DNA from: Lingula anatina
Taxonomy: Eukaryota; Brachiopoda; Lingulata; Lingulida; Lingulidae
Direction of reading: 5' to 3'
DNA: 64,000 nt
NCBI RefSeq assembly: GCF_001039355.2
Contig: NW_019775462.1
Span: 214,800 to 278,799 of the forward strand
The position numbers and the translations under genes were made by a program. The notes below the pieces were generated by a model. It saw only the letters and a program-made list of their open reading frames with translations, had not been told where the DNA came from and did not search any database. Numbering within the stretch: the stretch's first letter is position 1; each line of letters begins with the position of its first letter. Of the stretch, positions 1 through 12,285 are shown one piece after another.

Positions 1-149
1 GATTTAATTACTGTACCCCGCAGGGACGACGAGTGGGGAGGCGGAGAGACTATTAAAAGATTAGGCGGTTTTTCTTTCATGTACGTCCGCCATTTTTAGG
101 TCACTGGCTTTGTAAAGCTTGGCTTAATTCGTTGAGAATGCGCTCTTAA
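1..149. repeat. Partial foldback MITE, right half, cut by the window edge
   Basis: The segment matches the right arm of the complete 300-bp foldback element at 29288-29587. Both share the stretch from the GGCGGAGAGACTATTAAAAG motif through GGCGGTTTTTCTTTCATGTACGTCCGCC and a similar end near GAATGCG. The other arm lies outside the window. Divergence from the 29.3 kb copy is moderate, so this is an older or different subfamily copy. Confidence 0.75.
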
Positions 150-313
150 TATAAGTACACATGACAATTGTTCAAAGAAACATCATGTTATAACAAACAT
201 CGTGTTTGACTTCACCATAACAAGTGAACATTTGTCTTACCTTTAACACATTTTACATCATATTGAAAACAAACATAGCATTCCACTTTAAATATAATGA
301 GCACTTTCCTCAC

Positions 314-505
314 CTTCAATTTCTCATTTTGATACTCTATCAGCTTGCTCTTATCAATAATGCTGTCCTCCGTTTGGCCATTTTGTGGTTGTGTGTTGTT
401 ATGATTTTCGTCACTTTTCAAAGGTAATTCCTCCAACAATATCACTTTATCACTGCTCGTGTGGCTGTTTGTCGACAACTTATTTAGCGCTTTCCCAAGC
501 TCCTC
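314..505 (-). CDS. Coding exon of the divergent coiled-coil-like gene, 64 codons
   Basis: On the - strand this exon has a good acceptor (ttctttgtag before GAGGAG) and a good donor (TTGAAG then gtgagg). It is 192 nt, exactly 64 codons, phase 0 at both ends. The other two frames hit stops within about 11 codons, so the frame is unambiguous. The peptide begins EELGKALNKLSTN and ends KLIEYQNEKLK. It is rich in Glu, Lys, Asn and Ser, with leucine spacing suggesting short coiled-coil segments at both ends and a polar, disordered middle (NHNNTQPQNGQTED). It has no signal peptide, membrane span or recognised domain. The gene continues beyond the left edge. It is assigned to the same gene as the other - strand exons by strand, phase and composition only. 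The product is unknown. Confidence 0.6.
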
Positions 506-1627
506 CTACAAAGAACAGAAATGAAATGAGTTAGATGATTGTCTCTTACATTTTGAATCAATTTTCTTGACTTATAAATCAATGATGAGTATGTGCACAC
601 TTGCAATCACCGCTACTGTTGCAAACCATCATACGGGCTTGTGACAGTTATGCAAAATAATTGCTTGATTTATAAAATGTCACAGTTCCCAAATGTCTAT
701 ATTTCAATCATGTACTTGAGCTCATGATGCTCTGCCTATATAGATATAGAAAAAGACCTATAAAAATATTCATCACTGGCAAATGATATGAATCTCTCAA
801 GCTGGTGATGACATGCAAAATTGTCTACAATATATATCAATAAATGTCTTTTTGATTTTAAATACTTATATTATTCAAAATTACTAATTACTCTCCTGAA
901 AAGTCTCAAAATCTAGAGTACGCTAAGAGGAGAGATCACAAAATCACCCACTTAAAATACGTAGTGGCATGAGGTATCCATCTTTTGTGCTCCTATTTGC
1001 GTGTTTTTAAGGCACTTCTGTTCACTTTTTATAGTACCATATGCAGTCAGAACAGAATATGTCAACAGGACTGCCAGAAACAGACAAGTTAGGGTATTTC
1101 TGCACCAGATATCACATGAACAAGAAATGTCACTGTTTATCTGATATCTTCTATGTACTTCAACAATTTGAGTCACACTTTAAGAGGACATTCCACTCTA
1201 ATTCACAAGAGGGAGCAACAGAGATCATATTCCCCCCTTTTGACATTCTTTAATTTTGACTACCCAGGGAAGATATTCTGTTTTTATTTGCGTGATCCAT
1301 TTTAACACTACCCTCAACATTTTTGAAAAAAAAATTGAAAAAAAAAAATTAAAATAAATCAAAATATATCCCAGACAAAAGCCTTAACTTTCTCTTAAAT
1401 ATCAAAAGGAAGTATTTATTCAGAGATCAGCTTCATAAATAAAAAAAACAAAAGATTGGAAGTTCGTCTAAATATTAAGGATAAATATATTATAGTCTTC
1501 TAAAACAAAGAACTTTCTAGTCTTAAGCCTTAGTTATAATTTTCTCTTCATAAAAAGGCAGAATATCTCCTTAAAGAGGACTACTTCTGCTTTGTCTTAT
1601 GTCAAATTGGACTAAATTTCGGCTATG

Positions 1628-1798
1628 AGAGCATTCACATCAAGAAGAGCCGAGGTCTAGCAAGGCCCAGACCTAAATATGGTGGACCTTCATGAAAGGC
1701 ACACCGCGTAATCCTTTAATGGTCTCTCAATGACATTCATTCATATTTAGGTCTCGGCCTTGCTAGACCTCGGCTCTTCTCGATATGAATGATCTCTT
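1628..1798. repeat. Foldback MITE, about 170 bp
   Basis: The two ends are inverted copies of about 55 bp. Each reads GARAAGAGCCGAGGTCTAGC inward, then AAGGCC and GACCTAAATATG. The outer ends (AGCATTCACATC and, reversed, ATCATTCATATC) resemble the ATCGCATTCAC end of the 300-bp element at 29.3 kb, so the two are probably related families. The interior keeps degraded forms of that element's CATGAAAG and CCGCGTAATCC motifs. There is no coding capacity, and no clear target duplication is visible. Confidence 0.75.
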
Positions 1799-3916
1799 AG
1801 ACACCAAAGTCTTACTCCTCTTTGCATGGCGCATTGGATAAATCATTACTAGTAGTAGTCTAAATAAATTAAATGTTATAAAGGCACTACTCATGTTTCA
1901 AACTTGTTTATCAAATTTACCTTGAGCTGAAGTAGACAAAATTCCTGTTCTCCAAGTCAAGATTGACAATCTGTTTAAAGTATTTTGTAAAACCAGCCCC
2001 TGTTGTTCACAAGTCTAACCATGAGTGGGTGAGATTCATCATACCTAAGGTGTATCAAATTTTGGGAGGAAATTCTCCAGAAAAGATTGAATCATTCTGA
2101 TTGCATGCATAACCAAAGAGTGGAAAAGAGAGAAGGAAAAAGAGGTCATAAGTTTTCACGTTACCTCAAATAAACGGTGATGACTGAAGCCAATGGCAAT
2201 TTGAACGAAGTCATCATGCCTTATACAAACATACCAATATATTTATGAATACAAAAGAATTAATTAAGACTACTAAGTTTACATTTTATTAGTTTGTGAA
2301 GTGAAATATGTCAAGTTCCTAATCATATAACCTACAAAACAGGCTTTAAAATACAAAGTAGATCCTCCTCTCCTCCTAGTTCAAACTTGAAGATAAAAAG
2401 AATTGGGTTTGGCCACTTCAATCTACACAGTCACCACGCCTTGGCATTCTAATTGAACTGAAAAAAATATCACCACAACTGATTTAAGGCTGTGCCTAAT
2501 TGACTTTGACAGCTCAATGACATGCTTAATTAAGGTGTTTTAAACAGCCCCCTCAAGAAGTCAATCAAGGATGTGACCATATTTTGGTCTGTTCAGACAA
2601 GACTATTTCTGACCCGATATTGGGTAAACTTTTGGCATCAAAGTTCAGGAGCACATTTTTGTCTAAAAACAGCTTTTTAGTACCCTGTTCACAATCTCCA
2701 TGAGTAAAAGAAATAATTTTATTTTAAAAATTTTAGTTTGTCAGCATTTAGATAGCACAGGTTGTATTGATTGCAATCTGTGTCAGTGGATGCTAAGCAT
2801 ATCACAACGAAATAATCTGAAAAAAACTTCCATGTCAATCTCTTTTCAATACATCTCATGGAAAAACACAACCTCACAACATGCAAACTGTGCATACAAG
2901 ACTGATTGCAATCAGTGTGATTGTGTCATTAGTATGTGAAGTAGATGGACTGTGGACATATGGTCCAAAAACTGTGCAAGTGAGTCCTGTAAAGCTGGGT
3001 GAAAGCTGGACAGTGCTGCCACACATTATATCCCAGACCTGAAAAGTTCAGGCAACCTTTGCATAGCTCAAATACCAAACTAACAGTTCTAACAATTTCC
3101 AGAGAACAGGGTTTCCCTGTACATACTGACTCAAAGATCAAGGCCACTTTCTGTATTTAAAAAGTGAATAAAAGCATTGCAAAAATATAAATAGAGAGAG
3201 AGAGAAACAGGGATGGGGGGAGGGAGAGAGATGTGCTTAGCCTCTACCAGCTTAACTGCAATCAACAAACTACGTTATACCTCACCTGAGTGGGTACTGG
3301 TTCATAGATTTTAAACTCCTTTCCAAGAACTTATATATGAAGAGAGCACAAAATGAAACTATTGAAACTAAGTCTTCTATGCCAATTTTCCCAAAGGTGC
3401 TGCAGATCACCAGAGTTAGTGCAGATTTTTATTAAAAATGTGGATATCTTTACTGATTTCTCTGCAATAGCCTTACCTGATAGCTTCAGCTTTCTAAATC
3501 CTTGCACATTTGTATCAGCTCTTTCCATTTAAAGTCCACATATCTTAAAAGATCTTAAAAGAGTCCATTACATTGTTTGAAAACATAAACTGATCCAGCT
3601 AATAAAATAGGAGAGTTAATGCAATCCTTCATCTTCTCTTTCAAATCTGGAAATTGTTCTGGTCTTTTCTTTCACTTTTACATGTACCACAGAGTTCAGT
3701 GTAACTGAATGCTATCATGTACCTACCCATATTTTGAACACTGAGACTTTAATCTGAACATTTGTATCCCTCAAAACTCACTGAAAACGAATCTGGCTGA
3801 AGTCATCTGTTTCAAAGTTGGAAGTTACTCATATCTATTCTTCCAATACTGCCACAATCACAAATACAAAACTGTATCAGCATCCATCTGAAATTCATTC
3901 ATCTTGTCCTATACTC

Positions 3917-4084
3917 AACCGCGCCAGTATTTTGAAATTCAGACATCTCGTCAAATGCTAAACTGTGCCAGTATTTTGAAATTCAGACATCTCGTCAAAT
4001 GCTAAACTGTGCCATTATTTTGAAATTCAGACATCTAGAGCTTGTCAAATGCTCAACTGTGCCAGTATTTTGAAATTCAGACAT
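3917..4084. repeat. 44-bp minisatellite, about four copies
   Basis: Tandem units start near 3917, 3961, 4005 and 4055, each beginning AACTGTGCCAGTATTTTG and continuing through ATTCAGACATCTCGTC to AAATGCT. The third unit carries a 6-bp insertion (tagagc) that stretches the period to 50, and the fourth is partial. The units are nearly identical, which suggests recent expansion. Confidence 0.9.
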
Positions 4085-7000
4085 CACAGTAGATCTCCAT
4101 CCCAGACATCACAATCAATCCCAGCCTCACTCACAGCAGTGATGACCTTAGAGCCTTGGCTTCTTATCTGGACCACTGCTACTGAGGAACTCTGATTTCC
4201 AATAAATCTGGTCCCTGGTATACACCCTCCTTTTTTATCTGTGGTTTACAACTTAGAAATAATATTCTCATTAAAATTCACAAGAAATTTGTATCTTGGT
4301 TTAACATTCCATTTTTGTTTTGTTTTGTTTTGTTATTCAGTACTTCAGCATTTCACTCTTTTAAGCAGCAAATTGTGATATAAATCTAAATGTACCCTGA
4401 ACAATTTTGAAATCAGAAAAATATTTTCACACCATGAAATGACAAAAAACATGAAAGCTCCACTGATTTTTTTCACTCGCACAGCACTTCACTAAGATGC
4501 CAGTTCAACTAAGGTCAGATTCTTCTTCATCTTGGGAAATGATGAACTCTTGGCTTGGAAAAATCATTTCACTCTTCATGATCACTAATTACATAACCAA
4601 AAAACTATCAGTTGGCATTCCACAGCAAGATAAATAGTAATAGTACTCAAGGATTAATTTCTGCTGCCAGATGGCAACATCCTATAGACACAGTCTAGCC
4701 AAGTAAATGAAAGGGGTTAATTGGCAAAATAATTTCTTCAGTTTTTTATACTTTGTATTGTAATAAGCTTACAGGGAACAATCCAGTGGTAGAAAATAAC
4801 CATATTTCTGTGGCCCATTTACTTAAAATTAAGTTACACTCCAGCCACTTTTTTCAAATTGTCTATTCATTCTTTGTCTCGAAGGTAAATACCACTTAAC
4901 ATTTGTCAAAATAAGATGCTAGTGTGTATATATGTATTTCTAATTTTTTTCCTTTCCTTTTCTCCAAAGTAAATACCATATACCATTAGGCAAAAAAAGT
5001 ACAAACCTAGCATATCCATGATCCATCTAGCAAAGCCATAACAACATATCTTCAATCTATTTCCTTTTAATATTCCATGCAATTTGAGCAAACCTAGTTA
5101 CAGCACTAATCAACTATGGAATGTGATAACCTTTTTACTTTCAACTCTTATCAGTATTCACATCATATTTTCTGATATCACCAAAATGAGCATTTTTCCT
5201 GTAAGCTTATTAAGACATTCCTATGGATTTTTTCCTCATTCTTTTTCCATTTTTTCACTGATTACATAAGGATTCGTCTGCTAACACTGCATGTTCAATT
5301 TCCATACCACAATTACATAAATACATTGCAGCAGTTAAAATATTATATAAGGGGCCTACAAATGGATAAACAAGGGGCATCCCAAGACGATCCCAGCAAA
5401 AAAAGGTGAATAAATCAAACTGCAACAAGCCCTAGAGCATACGCAATGGTATTTCAGAAAGTGGTTTATACTTCTATTACATATTCTCCTCCGCATACAG
5501 ACACTGATATAGCGTGTTTTCCCTAATCTGATTTACTGTCTGCTGTCTGACTGTGTAAACTTCAACAACCTCCCTTCTACTGAACTGATAAATACTGGCA
5601 AAAAAGAAAGAAATCAAATAAAACATTCTGATGTGTTAATATAAAAGGACTACTTTCACTGATTAAAACTGCATGTTATGTGCACTTGTGAAATACAGCA
5701 TAAGCAAGAAGGAAAAGCATGGGACTTACAGAAATAATTTGATTGAAGGAAAAAATTCGGTGCAAAAAAAAAAGAGCGATGAGTTTTTAAAAATGAGGTA
5801 AAAAGCATAATGAAATATGTGGTCATGGCAAGAATCTCCAAAAAGTAATTAATGCATAACAAACAGGGTAATACCAAAAAGGGGTCGACCCATCTTCAAT
5901 GTAAACACACCTAAACAAAATATATTCCCCATGATTTTTAAAGTACCTTGTTAACAGTACTCTCCTACCCATAAAACACTACCTATGCACTGCCACCTTT
6001 TCAAACTAAAGGATAACACTAAGATAACATCACAAGCTCACAAGCTATTTTCTGCATTATTTTTTCAACCCTTATAACCCAAATTTATTTTTCATAGCAC
6101 ATCTTCTATGGATCTGTGCAACCTACACACTGTTAACATTTAATGCTGCTCTCTCTCACACACACACCATTCCTAAAACTCACCCCAATATAAAATCTCC
6201 ACCAGCACTCTCAGTAATTCTGTATGCAAACCTTCACCACACTTCAACTTCACTGCAGTGTCCAAAGACCACAAATCTGCCCGTGGAGCATGCAATAAAC
6301 ATATCACCCTTTCACTTAAAACAATAGCCAGGATAAGGTGGAACAGGACTCTGACGACCCTTAAATGATAAAATGGGCCACAGAGGGGGCCAAGGGAGGA
6401 GGTCTGTTCTAGTACAAATGAGCAATGGCTATCAAATAATTCGTGCCAATGAGGGGGTCCAGGAGAGGGGTTTGTTTTCATTAAAATGAGTAACTAGTAA
6501 TGAAATAAGGGGGCTATATGTAGTCAACAGGCGCAGCTGTCATGTTGTCAACAACAGACTGTCATATCTATAGACACCGTATGCTGTCAGATAATAAACA
6601 ACAACAGTAGCAATAGAACACAGATGTGGCTGCTTTGGAAGGTTCAGATACCAAGGCTAGAGAGACATGATGAGACAATCCATTTGTTGTGTGTGCATTA
6701 ATGTGTGCATCATGCATGAGTGTTTGCATTTATATAGGCCTGTGCACTTATATGTGCACGTGTGTGCACGCACATGTGGTATGTGTGTGTAGTAGTATGC
6801 ATTCAAACACTTGTGCCCACATTTAAGACTCCGTGAGGCATGTTATTAGCTTAAACTTATAGCTAATTAAAAAGATTCCATTTAAATGTATGTGTGCATG
6901 CATGCATCTGCATGTGTGTAAAAACAAATGCTTGTGTGTGTAAATGTGTGAGCATATTTATGGTTCTGCAATACCTAAAATGTTCTGTTGAAGTAAAAGA

Positions 7001-7300
7001 ATATTTAAATATACCTTAGAAAAGTTCCCCTCATTACCAGTTCCCTCTCTCACAGAGAAAAGAATACCAATTCTTTAAACTAATGCCAAGCTTTTGTTTT
7101 CCCTTTTTTATGGCTCACTCTGGAATATTCCATTTTAACTGAATGTCAAAAAGAAAAAATTGTTTCTACATTAAGCATCAGACTCTCAACTTAAACTTTA
7201 GGTTTAAAACAAATATAGGTATTTACACCAAAACAAAAGTTCACTAGAGTGAGCCACATTTTTTTTTTTACCTTGGACTCCCTTCTGCTCATGTACATAC

Positions 7301-7442
7301 TGTCCATGTTTTTGGCAACACTCTTCCTGGGGCCATCTGTTGTTTTTGAAATATTTTTGATGCATTATACATTTGTTTGTTGCCAAAGGCAGTAACGAGA
7401 TTCTTTTCTGACATTACCTTCTTGACAGTATTATTACAAGCA
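7301..7442 (-). CDS. Probable coding exon of the divergent gene, 47 codons
   Basis: On the - strand an acceptor (gatgtttttatag) precedes a 142-nt open stretch ending at a donor (TGGACA then gtatgtac). One frame is open throughout. It enters with one nucleotide, leaves in phase 0, and so fits the phase-0 start of the 314-505 exon. The peptide begins ACNNTVKKVMSEKNLVTAFG, continues NKQMYNASKIFQ, then KQQMAPGRVLPKTWT. It is basic and polar with no recognised domain. Reading through the donor gives a TGA three codons later. A second donor (CCAAG then gtaaaa) at about 7272 would need another frame. The exon is supported by composition and splice sites only; no homologue is recognised. Confidence 0.4.
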
Positions 7443-10400
7443 CTATAAAAACATCTTCATGGTTCAAGGAATATTGTACTGATAGACAAGAGTACTTTTC
7501 AGTTGTGAAAAAAATATAGATATATTACATCAAGTCACACTTCTGAATATCTCCAAGGATGCAAACATTTAGTTTAATTGTTTGTCTATGCTATTTTTGA
7601 ATGATATTGTTACTAGAATTATCATTATAAGAATTACATATCAAAAATAATTCTTTTCTAAAGAAAATATTACACATACTATAATCAAGTGATGATTGAA
7701 CTTGGTGCCTGACATTTCTGGAAGATAAAAGTATGTCATATCTTTCATGTAAGAAAAACTATCACCACCTTTAAAAGCACTAGAAAACAAACAATATATA
7801 CAGACAAATTTCTCCCACAAGATATCCTCACCAGATAACAATTTTTTTTAAACTGGTAATTTTTCACACACTTAAAATAGAGAAAATTGGCGATGATACC
7901 AAATATTCATAAAGACTTCATCAAAATCATCTACAAGTATGAAAATCCATCAATGTATATTCACTGAAAAACAAACCTCATCTGTTTTCTGTCTATTAAA
8001 ATACAACACTGATTCTGTATTATTCTGGCCTCAAGTCTACTCTTAGCATCACTATGCCTATGTAATATTTCACTCGTAGCCCGGTAACATTCAACTGCAT
8101 ATAATTTGACATTTAATAGCTTTTTAGGTTCAATCACCTATTTGCACATTAATAATTGGAATTTGATGAGCAGTGGTGATAAATAGAACATTTCCCAGCT
8201 GATGCCGTGAGTGCCTGGAAGTGACACTGATGTAACACAGTGAGCCTTTTTCATTCAAGTTCTTTATTTCTGCAGGAATAATAGGCTACGTGATATTTTT
8301 ATAATAAATTACATTTCTTATTTTGTTTTTCCAAAATTATGAATTATGCTTTCATTACCTAAAGCAGACATACTTTGATTCACTGTCCCAACTAATGCAT
8401 TCACATTGTCACAACTAATACAATCACTAGAGTAACTTCACATCAACATGTTCCAACTGTTATGTGACTCTATTTTGATAACAATTTTATAACGACTTTA
8501 GTTCAAATCTGTCTAAAGCAGCTGTTCTTAGATGAACTAAAATTAATGTGACTACAGTATAAAAAAATAAAGAAATAATCACCAAGAAAAAAATATCTAT
8601 ACAATATGCTTATATTTTAGTGATAAACACTTGTAATAACGTTAATCATAATTAAATGAAATGCAAGGTAAATTTCAGATAAAACATCCTCTTTTTTTAC
8701 ATGCCTTAGAAAAAACTACTATGCCCTTTTCTCTACTTCTTTGATTTTCCAAGTCATCATCAATATCATAACCCCAGGTCCATTTCCTGGAAACTAGTAC
8801 TATGCACAATCTCAGCATGTTACTTTGAATTAGCTACCTTGTCAAATATCCTGGAGATTGCATTTTTTTCCTTCCCTTTTTTACAGCATATTATAGAAGT
8901 CAAGCATAACTGTGTAACCATACTTTTACAACTGAGAGTACTCTCCCAACAAAATGCTGAGGTGTGCTTACACAAGGACTACATTAGACCAGAAATGGTC
9001 CAGCTTTACACTGAGACCCTTTTTTTTGTCATGCATTGGATAAATCTGTGCATAACTTGTGCAGCTTTTCAAAATATACCTAAACTGCATTAGGCCATTA
9101 TAATTGAAATATAAATTGCCATTTGGCAGGAAGAGATGCATCCTAGACAGATTTATGCCATTTTTTTCACATCTGACAGATACATATTTTGGTCCTTACT
9201 TGGCAAACACATGGTCAAATTTTCAGTCCACATTAGTCCTTGTGTGAACCCACTTTTCACAAAGTCAGGAAATGTTCCAGATACATCAAAGTTGTGCACA
9301 CAAAGAGAAAGGTTATGAGAAAGCCATCTTCATCAATCCAGTTCACAGAAGTGTGAGGTCATCATTTTTTATTCCAGTAATGTTAACTGCCAACATTACT
9401 AAAACAGCAACCTAAACAAGCTTTTACACAGATCTAGACCTAAACCTAGAACCAGTGAGTTGGAAATGACCCTGGTTTGCAAAATGTTAGAAGAATAAGA
9501 TAAACAAAAGAAGGGTTAAATGTACCACCTATAGAAGTATAGGTATAGTGTATTTGCTACAATAAAGCTACAACATATTTATATCAAACAGTGAAAAACT
9601 GAAATCTAAATCAAAATGCATATAATGAAAATTGTGAAATCTAAACCAACCTGCATATATTTCAATGCACCAGTTCCAATACCATAATGTCACAGAATTC
9701 CTACCACACCATTGTATCACTTACTACACTGCAGAGATAACGCTGATCAAACAGACTACATATTTTTTCAAAATGGCCTACAAATACGTCATTCCAGGAA
9801 ACAGCTACCCAAAAATAGGTCAGTCCAGAAAACACTCAGAGCAACAGACCATGCTGGTAATCACCTTCAACAAATTATATACATACCAACATCAAAATAT
9901 ACATATGATATACTATTAGGTCTCGTTTAATGTGGTTGAACCAGGCAGATAGATAGGATTATTAAATAGTAAGGAAGATGTCACAATTTCACAAGTCCGC
10001 TTAACCAGTGACTTTGAAAATCTCCATCTTTTTAAGTGATTCAAAATAAAATCTACTTGTCAATTGTCTTAGACCTGAGCAGTCAGACCTAAAACAATTT
10101 TCCCTAAAAACCATTGTGAACACGGCATTATAAATAAACTTACCAGGACAATACATCATCCAGAATCACATCTCAGAAACCACACAGAGAAACATATCAC
10201 TTTAATACTTCATGTGTGTTTTTACCTGTATTATAACACAGTAGCAGGGTTCTTGCTCACCTCAGTTAATCAAGGCAGTTAATCTCACTTCGTAACCACA
10301 TGGGTTTTCGAACAAAATGACATTTTATGGCCTTTCAATTAGGTTCCTGGAGCGTGTGCTGTTACATACTAACACTTCTTTGCTACGGATTCTCTGCTAA

Positions 10401-10648
10401 CTACAACCCTGTTCACCTGGGGTTTCTTGTACTTTGTTTGTGTATCTTGTAATTAAGTGGAGGCACTGGAAAGGAGAGCTAGAAACAAATCTGTGGATAA
10501 ATGAATAGATGGATGGACAGATTAGCATTTTACCTGACAGGCAGACAAACAGACAGACAGAGAGACAAGAAGGCAGGCACACAGATATGCCATGGATGGA
10601 GAGATAGAAGGATGGATGGATTCATAGATGACCAAATTTACCCCACCA

Positions 10649-10649
<1 letters not shown>

Positions 10650-10679
<30 letters not shown>
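10650..10679. repeat. (CAGA)n microsatellite
   Basis: There are about seven uninterrupted CAGA units. An imperfect CAGACAGA and GGATGGAT-rich stretch precedes them from about 10500, so the short ORFs there are repeat-encoded. Confidence 0.95.
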
Positions 10680-11441
10680 TCACAAAACTCTACATATAAA
10701 CAATCTTTCAATGCAATTATTTATAACCTCACTAGAATTCATGACAACTCATGTATGTAACATTTGGCGCCCCATGTCCAAGTGTTAGATAGATGTAATT
10801 CAATTACCTATCCGTATTCTTATCTCAACAGGAATAGACAGCAGTTTAATGAAATTTCATGGCTTTACATTATTAAAGTTAAAACATTAAAAGTACATAT
10901 GACCACCACAAGACAAACTCAATGGAAATATTTATGTAAATGTTTAAATTGGTGTTTCAGTTTTGGATTTTATATCACACAATTTATATAAACATCTCAA
11001 AATTTGAGAATGTGGTCAACAATAAAATACAGAAACACTATTATTAAATTAACAGCCAATTTTAAGTAGCATTTAAAAGTATCATTATTCTCGTTCAAGG
11101 GAGTATACCTTTCACCAAAATCATAAAAAGCAACGATGCCTGACAAATAGTTAGAAGGAAGATTTTAAGCAGGAAATATAATAGTCAGCATGTATCAAAT
11201 AAAATTGAGAAAATTTCAAAGATTACAGATGTATATTGCACTGTATTATAAGTCTTACACTGGAAGGAAACATAAACAATATTTACTACGGAAAATAAGG
11301 AAAACAAAAATATTGACCTTGTACTTATAAAATAAAATTTATCTTTAATGAAAGTAATTAAATTATTACGATTTCTTCTATTGCAGTCCTATAGAAATTT
11401 TATTCCTTTTACCTTCGACAGCTATTCATTGTTTATTTTAC

Positions 11442-11443
<2 letters not shown>

Positions 11444-11472
<29 letters not shown>
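11444..11472. repeat. (CA)n microsatellite
   Basis: An uninterrupted CA dinucleotide run of about 14 units. Confidence 0.95.
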
Positions 11473-11476
<4 letters not shown>

Positions 11477-12245
11477 CTTAAGATTGACCCCAACTTCAGT
11501 CACAATTACCAAACAGAGCAAAATTTTCCATATTTTCATTATGCCATTAGTATATCTCTAGTACAAAGTCATATTACAACAAATCCCTACTGGACCAACA
11601 GGAAAAAATACATTGTACAGAAACAAACCTGCTTCAGATTCCTCACAAGATAAAACTGATCGACAAATTCTCAACAGTCTTGAGCTGATTGCTAGTTTCT
11701 GTGAACATCAGTTCTACATATCTCTCATCTGTGTATATATAATTCAACCAGAGGCAAAAAAAAAAGTCGACTATAATTTGTTCTCCCTACAACATGACCT
11801 ATCTGGATATGTTTTTTCCATGTAATAGATAACACTGTATATAAATCACTGGTAGAATGACGTAGACAGATACTACCAGTTGAAAAAGTCAAGCTTTCTT
11901 TTTTTTCTTATCATCTTGGAAAAGCTTCCAGGTAAATTTACTTTAATACAATTTTCAACAACTGTTTAATTTTGTAAAGGCTAGTTTTGCCAAAAAAAAA
12001 AAATGTACACTTGTAAACTGACTACCTTTTTTAAAAAGTGATGAATTTTATCATTAGATGGAGGGGTGAATAGAGGGGAGGTGTTATTTTCTATAAAGGG
12101 TTTTCCAATGCAGGGACAATTTCTGTACTTCAAAGAAAAATAATCATGTTTATTTACTGATTTATTAATTTATAACTTTATTCATGTTTGCATACCTGGC
12201 AATTTGATAAAGGTAATCACTCACAAAACCCACATTTTTTTATTG

Positions 12246-12285
12246 CCCCCCCCCCCCCTTCTCTCTCTCTCTCTCTCTCTCTCTC
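12246..12285. repeat. Poly-C tract joined to a (CT)n microsatellite
   Basis: Thirteen C residues are followed within two bases by about 12 CT units, giving a 40-bp pure pyrimidine tract. Confidence 0.95.

Larger units (their letters stand above)
506..7300 (-). other. Presumed intron of the divergent gene
   Basis: No convincing gene is visible. The span holds a foldback element (1628-1798), a 44-bp minisatellite (3917-4084), an A-rich stretch near 1325-1360, short CA/TG-rich sequence near 6680-6960 and otherwise AT-rich sequence. Several short - strand ORFs (for example 3331-3528 and 6173-6481) have no paired splice sites in the right phase. A possible 29-nt exon at 1921-1949 (donor AAG then gtaaat, peptide QEFCLLQLK) would give a smooth coiled coil into the 314-505 exon. 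Its acceptor is weak and its phase does not follow from the 7301-7442 exon. Confidence 0.4.

Noticed and set aside
3331-3528. - strand ORF ending at a CAG/gtaagg donor
   Set aside because: The frame that resembles a coiled coil has an in-frame TGA before the donor, and no acceptor gives a matching phase.
6173-6481. 102-residue - strand ORF
   Set aside because: No splice sites in fitting phase, no recognised motif, and part of it reflects two similar purine-rich stretches; likely chance.
10144-10171. 28-nt - strand exon with a perfect gtaagttt donor (VILDDVLS)
   Set aside because: The phase out would fit the 7301-7442 exon, but the phase in needs another unseen exon; too short to support.
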